DNA of 64,000 nucleotides, from positions 2,910,193-2,974,192 of the forward strand of contig CP159373.1 in NCBI GenBank assembly GCA_032595685.2, read 5' to 3'. The DNA is from Candidatus Electrothrix aestuarii (lineage in GTDB: Bacteria; Desulfobacterota; Desulfobulbia; Desulfobulbales; Desulfobulbaceae). The notes beneath the pieces are model-generated. The model had not been told where the DNA came from, ran no database searches, and was given only the letters and a program-made list of their open reading frames with translations. How positions within the stretch are numbered: position 1 is the first letter of the stretch; every line of letters starts with the position of its first letter. Shown here piece after piece: positions 44,274 through 54,365 of this stretch. The position numbers and the translations under genes were made by a program.

Positions 44274-45149
44274 ATGAAAGTCGCAAACCCCCTGTACGAT
44301 GTTGTGTTCAAATACCTGATGCAGGATATGCGGGTTGCTAAACTGGTCATATCCAACATCATTGAACAGGAGATCGAATCCCTTGACTTCGCCTTTACCG
44401 AGTTAAACAGAAAACTCCCTGACGGCGGCCTGACCGTGTTGCGGATTGATTTCGCAGCAAAAATACAGGAGCCGGACGGCAACAGCAAGCTTGTTCTTAT
44501 TGAATTGCAGAAGGCCAAATTCCCCACGGATATAACCCGTTTTCGGAAATATCTGGGAAAACAGTATCAGGAGGAGTCCAATATCCACGTGGATGAGAAA
44601 ACCGGAAAAAAGAAGGCTCTGCCCATTATAAGTATTTATATCCTCGGGCATAATCTTCAGCACAATGACAGTCCGGTTATTCATGTGAAAAGAGAGTATT
44701 ACGACCATACCACCAAGGAAAAACTGACCCGGAAAGAAGAGTTTATAGAAAGCCTCACCCATGACAGTTATATCATCCAGGTGGGGAGATTGCGGAAGAA
44801 ACATCGCAACAAATTGGAAACACTGCTGAGTATCTTTGATCAGAGCAATACCAGCAAAGAGAGTAAACATTTTCTTGATGTGCTGGAATCCTCATTTCCC
44901 GATGAATTCAAGGTTGTCATCAGACGTCTGCACAAGGCTTCTGCTAGCAAAGAGCTTTGTGAAGATATGAATATGGAAGATGAGATTTTAGAAGAACTGG
45001 CGATCCAGGAGCGGCTCATAGCTTACGAAAGGGCGGAAAAAGAGAAAGCAGAAGCGGGAAAAGAAAAAGCAGAAATGGAAAAGGAAAAAATGGAAGCAGA
45101 GAAAGCCAGGCTTGAAAAACTCTTGAAACAAGCCGGTATTGAATTTTGA
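44274..45149 (+). CDS. Rpn/PD-(D/E)XK nuclease-family protein
   Basis: A 291-aa protein starting MKVANPLYDVVFKYLMQDMR, typical of the Rpn/PDDEXK_2 transposase-like nuclease family. The core RIDFAAKIQEPDGNSKLVLI followed by ELQK is the D...(E)xQ/K active-site pattern. The C-terminal 50 residues form a charged coiled coil of EKAEAxKEKxExEK units. Proteins of this family promote RecA-independent recombination or act as dormant nucleases, and their C-termini often vary by repeats. AAGGAA precedes the start. Confidence 0.85.
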   Translation: MKVANPLYDVVFKYLMQDMRVAKLVISNIIEQEIESLDFAFTELNRKLPDGGLTVLRIDFAAKIQEPDGNSKLVLIELQKAKFPTDITRFRKYLGKQYQEESNIHVDEKTGKKKALPIISIYILGHNLQHNDSPVIHVKREYYDHTTKEKLTRKEEFIESLTHDSYIIQVGRLRKKHRNKLETLLSIFDQSNTSKESKHFLDVLESSFPDEFKVVIRRLHKASASKELCEDMNMEDEILEELAIQERLIAYERAEKEKAEAGKEKAEMEKEKMEAEKARLEKLLKQAGIEF

Positions 45150-45298
45150 GGTGACCAATGTAGACCGGAGGAACATGTAGGTTCAAAGTCCTTGATCTGG
45201 ATATTTTGCCCTGCTCGCTTGCCGTCCTAAGAAGGCTATATCTAACCGGCTCAGGGGAACACCCTGGGTGACCCTTTCAAAATAAACAACTCGTACAT

Positions 45299-48200
45299 AT
45301 GTCTATGCAATGGGTTACACGACTGCACCGAATCGAACACGCCGGTATACCGGTATATATTGACCAGGAAAAACCGGAGTGGTTTGTTCCTTCCACCCGT
45401 ACCGATGATTTGCTCAGGTCCTGTCAAAAACACGGCAATTGGTCCACAGTACTGTCCGAGTTCTGTGAGCGCCATCAGGAAACACCGGATCAGGTCTGTC
45501 GTGACCTGGGACGCTTGGAGCAATTACTGGATCGAGAACGGCCTGCGCCGTATCAGGGGCGTAGCCACCATCTGCGCCTTGGCGCCTTAAAAGAGATCTG
45601 GTTTCATTTAACAGATGCCTGCAATCTCTCCTGCGTCCATTGCCTTTTCTCTGCCTCCCCGAGCAGGAAAGAAAGCATTGATCAGAAGCGTCTTCGTGAT
45701 GCCATTGATCAGGCCACTGCGCTGGGCAGCCATCTCTTTTATTTCACCGGTGGAGAGCCCTTTGTCTACCCTGGTTTCTGCAAGATCATACAATATGTCC
45801 TGGAGCAGAACCCGGCCCATCATGTGGCTATCCTCACCAATGGTCTGCTGCTTGAAAAACATCTTGCCGAGCTGATGGCACTGGATCATGAGCGGATTCA
45901 TCTTCAGGTCAGCCTGGATGGTTTGGAAGAGGAACATGATTTTCTCCGAGGTCCCCAGACCTATAGCAGGCTCTGCGCGAATCTTGGGAGCATAGCCAAA
46001 GAGGGCCTGGCTTTTACCATTTCGGTGGCTGTGAATAATGATAATGTGGATAAGCTGGAGCAGATAGCGATACAGGCCCATGCCCTGGGAGCAGCCGGCC
46101 TGCACTTGATGTATCATTTTGTCCGGGGCAAGGGGACAAGCGGGCAGTTTGTCCCGGTGGTACGCCTGTTCTCCCAGATTGTTAAGGCGGCCAAGGTCTG
46201 TGATAAGCTCGGGATGAAGATTGATAACCTGGAAGCTATGAAGTCCCAGGTCTTTGCTGTTCCCGGTTCCCGGTTTGACCTGACCAATATGGGCTGGGAA
46301 TCCCTGGCTGTGGCCCCGGACGGCACCTTATATCCTTCTCCGGCCCTGATCCGGGTGGAGGAACTGGTTTGCGGGCACCTGGATCATGGATTGAAAACGG
46401 TTTGGCAAAATAATCTCACCCTGCGAAAGATCCGGGCAAGCAGCCAGAGAGATATTGAGCAACGCAAGCGGCGTCCCTTATCGCTGATTACCGGCGGAGG
46501 AGATCCTGATCATTCCTGGGTAAGCGGCCAGAATCTGGTTGGACATGATCCCTATATCGACCTGTATGAGCAACTGGCTTTATTACTTATTACAGATCAG
46601 GCAGCGCGTTATCCTGACCAGGGCCTGTTTCGGCTACGGATGGGCGATGTGCGCCATGATTGCCCGGACACTGAAAACGGCTCTGACGGCTCAGTCAGTC
46701 TGGCCCACTGCAATTGCCTGATCTCTTTAGCAGATAATGATGGACATTCCTCGGTGCGGGAGTTCTACAGTGCTGCGGCCCAGCAGGCCAATCGAGAGAT
46801 TGTTAATCCCTTTCATCCGGCCACAGGTCTGGATAATTATATCCCTGAGGAGGCAAAAGAGAAATCCTATGGCTGTGGAAGTCCGGTTAAGGATGCAGCT
46901 CCGCAAAAGGGGGAGACTCTGGTTGACCTGGGATCAGGCAGTGGGGTGGAGTGTTTTCTCGCCGCAGCGGAGGTTGGGGCCAACGGAAAGGTCTATGGTA
47001 TTGATATGACCGATGCCATGCTGGAGCTTGCCCGCAAATCACAGCAGCATGTGATGACAGACTTGGGCTATGATAATATTGAGTTCCGCAAAGGCTATCT
47101 GGAGGAAATTCCCTTAGAGGAAGCAATAGCAGACGTGGTGATTTCCAACTGTGTGATTAATCTGAGCCCGGATAAGCGTCGAACCTACCTGGAGATTATG
47201 CGGGTGCTCAAGCCTGGTGGGCGTCTGGTGGTCTCTGATGTGGTTAGCGATGAGCAGGTCAATGCCGCGATCAAGAATAGCAGCAAGTACCGTGGTGAGT
47301 GCTTGGGCGGGGCCATGCAGCAGGATGATCTTGTGGCTATGCTGGAGGATTGCGGCTTTGCCTCGGTCTATCTCCATAAGCGCTATCCGTATCGTGAGGT
47401 TGACGGTAACCGTTTTTATTCCCTTACCTATGAGGCGCGCAAGGCTGCCTTGGTTGCAGAGGAAGAGGAGATGGTTCAATGCTTTTTCCGGGGTCCTGAA
47501 CCTGCCTTGGAAACTGCGAGCGGCAGGCGTTTGGAGCGAGGGCGTATGACGGAGCTCTTGCGGCGGGAAGCAGAGCAGCTTGGCGAGCAGGTTTTTATTC
47601 TTGATGCGGAGGGTGCTGTTACGAACATTGCCCAGGAGCCTTGCTGTTGCGGCCTGCCGCCGGGAGAGGCAGGGCAGAAAGAATCCGTCAGTCCTGAGCC
47701 TCTCATTCGTTATCTCAGCGGCTGCATTATCTGCGGCGAGGAGTTGGTCTATCAAAGCGATAGCGGCAGCGATGCTTCCTGCTATTTCTGTGGAGCAGTA
47801 ACCACCACGCCCTGTTCCTGTACTGCCGGGCATTATGTCTGCGACAGATGCCACCAACAGGGAGGTCTGGAGATCATCCACTCGGTGTGCCTGAACAGTA
47901 CAGAAAAGGACATGATCGCCCTGATGGTTCGCATCCGGAACCATCCCTCCGTGCCCATGCACGGGCCGGAGCACCATGCTATGGTCTCCGGAATTATTCT
48001 TGCTGCCTATCGCAATAATGGGGGCAAGATCAGTCAGGATATTATCTCCACCGGGATAGATCGAGGCAGTAATGTACCCGGCGGTGCCTGTGGCTTTTGG
48101 GGCTGCTGCGGTGCAGCTGTCGGGGCGGGTATTGCCGCCTCCTTGATTCTGGAGGCAACGCCGCTCAAGGCAGGTGAACGTCAGGAGGCCTTGTCCTTTA

Positions 48201-48469
48201 CCGCTCGGATTTTGGCCGAGATTGCCGGTATGAAGGGAGGGCGTTGCTGTCAGCGGGATTCCTGGCTGGCCCTGACCCATGCTTCCCGGCTTTCAGAGGA
48301 GTTCTTTGGGTTGTCCTTGCCTGCGGAGGGTATTCTCCGTTGTGGTCAGTATGAAAAGAACCGGGAATGCATGTTCGCAGATTGTCCATTATGGGAAGAT
48401 CGGGAGTGGAAAGAGCGAGGTTGGATGGGAGGGCGGGTCAAAGGCGAGACCCTGCCCGTGATCTCTTAA
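45299..48469 (+). CDS. Radical SAM - SAM methyltransferase - DUF5714 fusion protein
   Basis: A 1056-aa multidomain enzyme. Residues about 1-80 resemble a PqqD-like recognition domain. The radical SAM domain has C108-x3-C112-x2-C115 (CNLSCVHC) and FYFTGGEPFVYP. A SPASM-like tail holds few cysteines. From about 480 there is an ArsM-type methyltransferase: YGCGSPVKDA, VDLGSGSGVECFLAA (about 541) and ISNCVINLSPDK. Residues about 800-1050 are DUF5714, with many Cys (SGCIICGEE, CYFCGAV, CSCTAGHYVCDRC, GGACGFWGCCGAA). It may modify a peptide or metalloid substrate such as arsenic; the substrate is unknown. No precursor peptide gene was found beside it. No clear ribosome binding site is present. Confidence 0.85.
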   Translation: MSMQWVTRLHRIEHAGIPVYIDQEKPEWFVPSTRTDDLLRSCQKHGNWSTVLSEFCERHQETPDQVCRDLGRLEQLLDRERPAPYQGRSHHLRLGALKEIWFHLTDACNLSCVHCLFSASPSRKESIDQKRLRDAIDQATALGSHLFYFTGGEPFVYPGFCKIIQYVLEQNPAHHVAILTNGLLLEKHLAELMALDHERIHLQVSLDGLEEEHDFLRGPQTYSRLCANLGSIAKEGLAFTISVAVNNDNVDKLEQIAIQAHALGAAGLHLMYHFVRGKGTSGQFVPVVRLFSQIVKAAKVCDKLGMKIDNLEAMKSQVFAVPGSRFDLTNMGWESLAVAPDGTLYPSPALIRVEELVCGHLDHGLKTVWQNNLTLRKIRASSQRDIEQRKRRPLSLITGGGDPDHSWVSGQNLVGHDPYIDLYEQLALLLITDQAARYPDQGLFRLRMGDVRHDCPDTENGSDGSVSLAHCNCLISLADNDGHSSVREFYSAAAQQANREIVNPFHPATGLDNYIPEEAKEKSYGCGSPVKDAAPQKGETLVDLGSGSGVECFLAAAEVGANGKVYGIDMTDAMLELARKSQQHVMTDLGYDNIEFRKGYLEEIPLEEAIADVVISNCVINLSPDKRRTYLEIMRVLKPGGRLVVSDVVSDEQVNAAIKNSSKYRGECLGGAMQQDDLVAMLEDCGFASVYLHKRYPYREVDGNRFYSLTYEARKAALVAEEEEMVQCFFRGPEPALETASGRRLERGRMTELLRREAEQLGEQVFILDAEGAVTNIAQEPCCCGLPPGEAGQKESVSPEPLIRYLSGCIICGEELVYQSDSGSDASCYFCGAVTTTPCSCTAGHYVCDRCHQQGGLEIIHSVCLNSTEKDMIALMVRIRNHPSVPMHGPEHHAMVSGIILAAYRNNGGKISQDIISTGIDRGSNVPGGACGFWGCCGAAVGAGIAASLILEATPLKAGERQEALSFTARILAEIAGMKGGRCCQRDSWLALTHASRLSEEFFGLSLPAEGILRCGQYEKNRECMFADCPLWEDREWKERGWMGGRVKGETLPVIS

Positions 48470-49233
48470 CGTTCCTCAATAAGAATGTGCATATCTTTGC
48501 CTTCCTGGGCATGAAGGATAGCATCGCCAGCCTCTGCTGCGACCTGATCATGCCCCCGGACGTTTGAGGGAGGGAAGACAACCGTTACCTTTTTGCCGGT
48601 GGAAAGGCGCTCTATGCTGATAAGTTTTTGCTTGAGGCTGCTGTCTAGCTCAAGGAATGTTTTATCTGTTTTGTCCGTATATCCCTCCATAAAGAAGTCA
48701 TAGACTAAACTGGTGCATAAGGCCGGGCCGTGGATGATTTTGAAATCGCCCTTGACCGGGGTGCTGTCCTTGTAGAGGATGGGCAGGGCCACCTGGAGTG
48801 CCTTATAGGCCCGGGCAGAACCGGGGCAGAGATAGCCGTCTGCCTCAATCAGGTCCGTGAAACTATATGACTTGATCGCACCTTTATCCTGCACCACAAT
48901 AGGTGCTAGGGTTTTCTGCCATGCTGTGGGGTCCCAGCCCCAGAGTGATTGACCGGACTGACGCATCTTTTCCTGCATCATCTTCCGCATCTTAAAGCGA
49001 AACATGTATTCAGAGTCCTGTCCAGGGGCCGCACTGCTCTTCGGTTCAGCAAGAGGGCCAGCGAGCTGGGTGTTCATCTGCGTTTTTGCCGTCATATTTT
49101 TTGCCCTGTTGGCCTGGATCATCTCCTGCTGTTTTTGCTGGATGAAAGAAAGGTTATCTTGGGGCTGGGCCTGGACAAGGGGCGGGCAAAGAAATGTGGA
49201 ACAGAGCAGTATGTGCAGAAGATATTTGTTCAT
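48466..49233 (-). CDS. Exported protein with FmdE-like segment
   Basis: A 255-aa protein with a signal peptide (residues 1-22, ending VQAQ). A Gln/Met/Lys-rich helical stretch follows. The segment FTDLIEADGYLCPGSARAYK resembles the 'HGHlCPGlalGyr' motif of FmdE-type domains, with the first His replaced. The rest (KIIHGPALCTSLVYDF) also fits. It may bind a metal in the periplasm. Its stop overlaps the convergent radical SAM gene by 4 bp. Family assignment is tentative. Confidence 0.6.
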   Translation of the reverse strand: MNKYLLHILLCSTFLCPPLVQAQPQDNLSFIQQKQQEMIQANRAKNMTAKTQMNTQLAGPLAEPKSSAAPGQDSEYMFRFKMRKMMQEKMRQSGQSLWGWDPTAWQKTLAPIVVQDKGAIKSYSFTDLIEADGYLCPGSARAYKALQVALPILYKDSTPVKGDFKIIHGPALCTSLVYDFFMEGYTDKTDKTFLELDSSLKQKLISIERLSTGKKVTVVFPPSNVRGHDQVAAEAGDAILHAQEGKDMHILIEER

Positions 49234-49284
49234 AGGGCTACCGTGCAGCTTGGGTTGAGGGATGATGAGCGCGGATAAGCGGCG

Positions 49285-50343
49285 CTATTCTGGGCTGTTC
49301 GTCTTGAGCTGTTCTTTGCATTGATGGCAGAGTGCTGTAAGATAAGGGTACTCTGCTGTGGCAGTTTTCGCAAGCAGGCTCTGGAGAGAGCTGAGAGCCG
49401 GGGAAAGGTATTGCCGGAAAAAGGGTTTGCCCCGTTGCTGGCTGAGAAAGGCAAAGGCGCCCAGGATTTGGAGATTACGTTGCAGGGCCAGGAGCAGATA
49501 TTCCTGCCGGAATTGGGAACGGTCGTAGGGAAGCAGCTCGGTGAGAGCGTCCAGGTAATGCTCCAGCAGCTCTTCCTGAAACGGGGTGGGCAGGGATGCA
49601 TAGGGGTCGATAAGTAGGGAGGCAAGGTCATAGGCCAAGGGGCCTTGGCGGCCAGCCTGGTAGTCGATAAAACGGACCCGACTGTCCTGGATCATGATGT
49701 TACGGCTCTGGAAATCCCGATGGAGGAAAAAGGTGGAATCGGCTTGGGAGGCTCTGTCTGCCAGGGCATGGAATTCCTGGGTGATTCTTTCTTCATCAAT
49801 CTCCAGCTGGAGGAAATCTCGGCACAGCGCCCGGAGGAAATAACCGGATTCCCGTTCCAGCATGAGGGCACGGTCATAGCGCGGGGTGTCCCAGCACCAA
49901 TCTGGATTAAATCCTTTCTTGCACCGTACCTGCATCCGGGCAAGTTCGCTGACTGTCTGGCGATAGAGCCGGATGACCTGCTCCGAATTTACTCCCTCCT
50001 TCTGCATTAGGTCGTGCAGTCGTTGTTCTCCCAAATCCTCACAGACCAGCAAGCCCGTCTCTTCCTCAAAGCCGTACAGCTCTGGGACCGGAGCGCCCGT
50101 AGCAAAGAGGTGCCTGCCAATATGCCAGCCGGAGATGGCCTCTTTCAGTCCGACCGCATCATCAGGGGGTGGAGCAATGGCCACGGCTGTTCTGCCATCT
50201 TCCTGGTGAATGCGGCAGAACTGGCGCAGGGAGCCGTCCGGGGTCAGGGGGCTGATGCGGATCTTGTCTTGTGGCCAGGCCTCACCTGCATTGTCTGCGG
50301 TGCTGAGAAGTTGGCAGGCAGTTGCTATGAAATCGTTGTTCAT
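49285..50343 (-). CDS. AmgK-like aminoglycoside phosphotransferase-fold sugar kinase
   Basis: A 352-aa kinase of the COG3178 group. The catalytic loop is FFLHRDFQSRNIMIQDSRVRFIDYQ, with HRDxQxxN and the metal-binding Asp in the FIDYQ segment. The N-terminal lobe begins ISPLTPDGSLRQFCRIHQED. AmgK phosphorylates N-acetylmuramate and N-acetylglucosamine in cell-wall recycling, usually next to murU; here no murU is adjacent. It is not expected to confer antibiotic resistance. Confidence 0.85.
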   Translation of the reverse strand: MNNDFIATACQLLSTADNAGEAWPQDKIRISPLTPDGSLRQFCRIHQEDGRTAVAIAPPPDDAVGLKEAISGWHIGRHLFATGAPVPELYGFEEETGLLVCEDLGEQRLHDLMQKEGVNSEQVIRLYRQTVSELARMQVRCKKGFNPDWCWDTPRYDRALMLERESGYFLRALCRDFLQLEIDEERITQEFHALADRASQADSTFFLHRDFQSRNIMIQDSRVRFIDYQAGRQGPLAYDLASLLIDPYASLPTPFQEELLEHYLDALTELLPYDRSQFRQEYLLLALQRNLQILGAFAFLSQQRGKPFFRQYLSPALSSLQSLLAKTATAEYPYLTALCHQCKEQLKTNSPE

Positions 50344-50424
50344 GAGGTTGCTTGTAGGGGTAAAGAAAGAAAGTCGGGACGGAAAGTCTGCTGCTGGAAT
50401 ACTTCAAGGGAGAGTGGGGCTCTC

Positions 50425-50826
50425 TCAAAGTTCATACAGTTGGAGTTCTGTAGCTTGAGCTATCAACTGAAAATCTCTATCGTTATGAAGGAGAAAGAGT
50501 TGGTGTTCCAAAGCTGTCTGTGCGATTAGGCAGTCAATAGTACTGCGTATAGTTATTCCTTTTCTTCGGCAAGTAAAATAGATTTCCGCTGCCTCGGCAT
50601 AGGATATGAGTGGATCTTTTGGGTGGTAGAAAATCTGTGTAGAAAGGTACTCCTTCAGTGTGTCGTATTCTTTTTCTGTTTTCGCTCCTTGCAAAACTTC
50701 CTGATAGATTACCGAGGTGATACCGAATGGTATTTCCTGTTGTATAATTTCGCGAAAAACGCGAACCGCTCCATTATCATTCCCTTTGAAGAGGTCGATA
50801 AGTACCGATGTATCTGCAAGAATCAT
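50425..50826 (-). CDS. vapC: VapC-type PIN-domain toxin
   Basis: A 133-aa PIN-domain ribonuclease. Active-site acids are visible in ILADTSVLIDLF (Asp5), VIYQEVLQG (Glu), STIDCLIAQTA (Asp) and LHNDRDFQLIA (Asp). It is a different subfamily from the toxin at 21555, with low similarity. It overlaps the antitoxin gene by 4 bp. Confidence 0.92.
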   Translation of the reverse strand: MILADTSVLIDLFKGNDNGAVRVFREIIQQEIPFGITSVIYQEVLQGAKTEKEYDTLKEYLSTQIFYHPKDPLISYAEAAEIYFTCRRKGITIRSTIDCLIAQTALEHQLFLLHNDRDFQLIAQATELQLYEL

Positions 50827-51023
50827 TTGTCTTTTCGCATGGCTTTATGATCGTATCCTGTCTGGAATTTTATTTTTCCGGCGAGTTCAAGCAGGTTGAG
50901 CCGTTTTCTTGCCGCAGCGAATTCTTTAAGAGCAAAAGCCACGGCATCATTTTCGGAAGTCAGGCCACTCAGCCTGACAGCTTCTCGGATTAATTCATTA
51001 TCAAGTAAGACATTCGTGCGCAT
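50823..51023 (-). CDS. vapB: VapB-type antitoxin
   Basis: A 66-aa protein starting MRTNVLLDNELIREAVRLSG, a VapB/DUF2191-type N-terminus, with a Lys-rich C-terminus (YDHKAMRKDK) that would bind the toxin. The start at 51023 is chosen by comparison with the VapB at 21358; an upstream start at 51059 adds residues without homology. Coupled to vapC by ATGA. Confidence 0.88.
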   Translation of the reverse strand: MRTNVLLDNELIREAVRLSGLTSENDAVAFALKEFAAARKRLNLLELAGKIKFQTGYDHKAMRKDK

Positions 51024-51226
51024 GCTTAACCTTCTTGTACAGGTTGTCGGGTGGATCAAACGGATGAAAAAGACGAGAAACGAGAATAAAACAAGTTAGA
51101 ATGATTATCGCCACTCGCGTAATAATATGATACCGTTGTTCCATTTGCCCTACAAGCGTTATTTTGGGCAGCTCTTGGAGCTGGATACCGGATTTTCACC
51201 GTTACAATGATTGCAGGAGGAAAAGC

Positions 51227-53327
51227 ATGGCGCTGGAAGTGTTAACCTTTGTTAAATCATCCTGGATAAAGCCGCTGTGGAAGCAGCTTGGGCGGATGAC
51301 CGGAGAGCGAAAAAAGGAGTTGGACCGTCTGCGGGATGAGTTTGTTGATCCTGAGCAGCTCCGGGGGCTGTACATCGAGCCCTATCTCCAGGACCGTAAT
51401 CCGGCGGACAGCCATCAGGATGACTTGGTTTCAGCGGCCCAGCAGCTGGCCTTTGAGCGAATCAACGGCTTCTTTCGTGGGGAGCTACCGTTGGAAAAGG
51501 ATGGCCGTCACCAGATGTTCATTCTCTCTGATGCTGGCATGGGCAAGACCTCCTTGTTGCTCATGATCAAGCTCATGCATTTGACCAATTTCTGGCCGAC
51601 CAGGATTAACTGTGCCTTGTTTAAGCTGGGCGAGGATACCCTGGAACGGGTGCAGGCTCTGCCCAAAAAGGGCGAGACTATACTCCTGCTGGATGCGTTG
51701 GATGAAGATCCCAAGGCCTGGAAGCGGATTAAGGAACGCCTGTTGGAGCTCTTGCAGGCCAGTGAGGACTTTCGGCGGGTGGTTATCTCCAGCCGCACGC
51801 AGTTCTTCCCGGAAATGGAGCCGGATCGGCTCGGTCGACCGGAGATCAAGGTGCTGTCCGGCTATCATTGCCCGGTGCTCTATCTTTCTCCCTTTAACGA
51901 TGAACAGGTGCAGGAGTTCATTGAGAGGAAGTTACCTCTGCGTTGGTATCATTTCAGTTTTCAGTTTTCAATATGGACAGGTGAAAAAGGACCGCGAAAA
52001 GGCGGTTTGTCTGCTCGGGCATATGCAGGATTTGCGCATGCGGCCTATGCTTTTGCAGCATATCGACAAGCTCCTTGCAGCGGAGTGCAAGCAGGAGTGG
52101 AATGCCTACACGGTGTACGAGGCCTTGGTTGATGAGTGGCTGGATCGTGAGGTGCGTAAACTGCGGAAGTGGGGTGGCCGACGGATACCCGGGCGTAAGG
52201 AACTCTTCCAGGCCTGCCTGCGGATTGCGGAGCGGATGCAGCGGCTGGGGACCCGGATTATATCGGAGGATGCCTTGAAGGCGCTGATTGGTGAGAATGA
52301 GAACATTGCCTGGCTGGAGAAGTTTGAATTGGGCGGGCGTTCTTTGCTGAATCGTAATTCTGACCGGGCCTTTCGTTTCAGTCATTATACTATTCAGGAG
52401 TTTCTGCTGGCTTGGGGGGTGGTGAATGAACAGCTTACCGGGAAGGAGCTGTTACGGGCTACAGACCAGTTGGTTCGGTTCATTGTATTGGCGCAATATC
52501 TCCAGAAGTGTCAGTGCTATATTGATTTTTCAGGGTTTAACTTGCAAGGGTATGTTGACTCGTATGGAGTGTTGTCTTTCCAGGATAGGTTGAGCAATGG
52601 AGTTCAGGGGGCAGAAGTGGTCATGCTACCCGGTGGGCATTTTCAGATGGGGGATGAGGAAAATGGTCCGATACATAAGGTGGAGTTAGATAGCTTTGCC
52701 ATTGGTCGCTACCCGGTGACCTTTGCGGAATACGATGTTTTTTGTGAGGTGAACGAGCGAGAGAAACCGGATGATGAGGGTTGGGGGAGAGGGCATCGAC
52801 CAGTAATCAATGTCAGCTGGCAGGATGCGGTAGATTACTGCCATTGGTTGAGCCTGGAAACCGGGCAGACCTATCGTCTGCCTACCGAGGCAGAGTGGGA
52901 ATACGCCTGTCGGGCTGGCTCTGAATCGGCTTGGTGTTTTGGTGACGATGAGGCCTTGCTAGGAGAATATGCCTGGTACGAGAAGAATTCCGATATGAAG
53001 ACGCACCCGGTCGGAGGAAGGGAGACCAATGCTTGGGGTCTCCACGATATGCACGGCAATGTCTGGGAGTGGTGTCAGGATTGGTATAACAGTGGGTATT
53101 ATGCTGAATGTCAGAAGCAGGGGGTGGTGAAGAATCCACAGGGGGCGTTGAAGTCCGATGAGCCCGGCGGGGATCGGGTCATTCGCGGCGGCTCGTGGCT
53201 CGACTTGGCGCGGGACTGTCGTTCTGCCTACCGGCGCAGGCGCGGGCCTGACTACCGCTTCGGCATTCTCGGTTTTCGCTGTGCCCGAGTTCAGGGTGAG
53301 CCGGGCAAGAAGCCGGAGGCCGAGTAA
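51227..53327 (+). pseudogene. NACHT ATPase - FGE-like lectin protein, copy 1, frameshifted
   Basis: AGGAGG precedes ATG 51227. Frame 1 encodes a NACHT-type NTPase: P-loop SDAGMGKTS (101-109), Walker [13 protein letters not shown] and [13 protein letters not shown]. It stops early at 52132. The homologous sequence continues one base over from about 51950 ([20 protein letters not shown] onward) to a stop at 53327. The shifted frame holds a helical region and a formylglycine-generating-enzyme-like C-type-lectin domain ([50 protein letters not shown]). Joined, it would be about 700 aa, like the paralogue at 54366. A surplus base between about 51945 and 51990 explains the break; it may be real or a sequencing error. 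Confidence 0.88.
53178..53288 (+). other. Candidate DGR variable region, NACHT copy 1
   Basis: The last 37 codons ([20 protein letters not shown] ... [10 protein letters not shown]) align with the usual DGR target ending '[35 protein letters not shown]'. At the expected Asn positions the codons are CTC, GAC, GAC, TAC, TAC, TTC, GGC and CTC, which keep the third-base C of AAC. The neighbouring fixed residues are conserved. Confidence 0.6.
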
Positions 53328-53389
53328 GACGGGAGGCGCAAGGCGTGCTTGTCCGTCGCGGAGCAGGACAGCATCGCTGTTGCCTGACC

Positions 53390-53580
53390 GTCATAGTCGC
53401 AGCATTCCGCCCGGCGTTGAAACACCGGGCTATTTTCTGTCGTCCCTTTGGGACTTTTGTCCCGGAGGGACATTCGATCATAGCCCAGTGATTTATCGCT
53501 GGGCGGCCTGGGGCAATTCTTGCCCTATATTGCCCTTTCAGGGCATCGGTATCCTGAATGCCGGGAAGAGTCCGCAAGAG
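53390..53580. repeat. Clustered short hairpins downstream of NACHT copy 1
   Basis: Several small inverted repeats in a row: CCCGG...CCGGG near 53410-53430, GTCCCTTTGGGAC and GTCCCGGAGGGAC near 53440-53472, CCCAGTGATTTATCGCTGGG near 53483-53503, and GCCCTTTCAGGGC near 53531-53543. The GTTGAAACRCCGGG element recurs at 54161. No gene is present from 53328 to 54365. Confidence 0.65.
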
Positions 53581-53599
53581 ATAAGCACGTTCCAACAAC

Positions 53600-54000
53600 G
53601 ATGACGAGTGGTTCGGCACCATCGAGGAATTATCCTGCGGCAGTGACGAAGGCCTCGTCGCTGTCGAAGAATGGTTCAGCGGCATATCCTAACGATGCTG
53701 CAACGCTGTAGAATCGTCCTGCACCGTTAACGAATGATGCAGAGACATGTCAGAATGACTCTCCGATGGTGCAGAATGGTTCTGCGGCATATCCTAACGA
53801 TGCTGCAACGCTGTAGAATCGTCCTGCACCGTTAACGAATGATGCAGAGACATGTCAGAATGACTCTCCGATGGTGCAGAATGGTTCTGCGGCAGGTACG
53901 AACCTTCCAGAACCGATGACGAGTGATTCATCACCATCGAAGAATCGTCCTGCGACAGTGACGAATCATCCGGCGGCAGGGGATAGCCCTTCGTACATGG
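53600..54000. repeat. 21-bp-period degenerate repeat with a 105-bp tandem duplication
   Basis: Units of 21 bp follow each other here (pattern GAATGGTTCxGCGGCAxxTxC and variants). A 105-bp block (five units) is exactly duplicated in tandem at 53679-53783 and 53784-53888. On the minus strand the units translate as 7-residue repeats such as LPQDDSS and MVMNHSS, and on the plus strand as xxNGSAA, but stops interrupt both. It may be a decayed gene with heptapeptide repeats or a non-coding minisatellite. Confidence 0.8.
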
Positions 54001-54365
54001 GGGAGAATGATGCACTCCCTGTGCTCGCCCGGAATTTTTCGAAATATCGAATCCGGCAATAAGCCCGGGATCCTCACCCCGAGCTTTCCTCTTTCCCATC
54101 CGACCCCTTGAGACAGAAGGAAAAAAGCGTCACCAAGGGAACGCAGGACGAGAGATTCGCGTTGAAACGCCGGGAAGCGTTAAGCCCGTATTCCTACAAA
54201 AACGAAATAAGCTGTGGAGTCCAAGGCCCATTCAGGGTACAATGCCCGATAATTTTTTTTTAAGGGGAGGGGAGATATGTTTACCGTATGCAGAAGGTGA
54301 GTGCAGCTGCGCTTTTCTTTCGTGTATACAACTACCTTTGAGTTTTTTCTTTGAAGTACATAATT

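Noticed and set aside
47114-48280. 388-aa minus-strand open frame opposite the radical SAM fusion
   Set aside because: Low-complexity antisense shadow of the Cys-rich DUF5714 region; no domain recognised.
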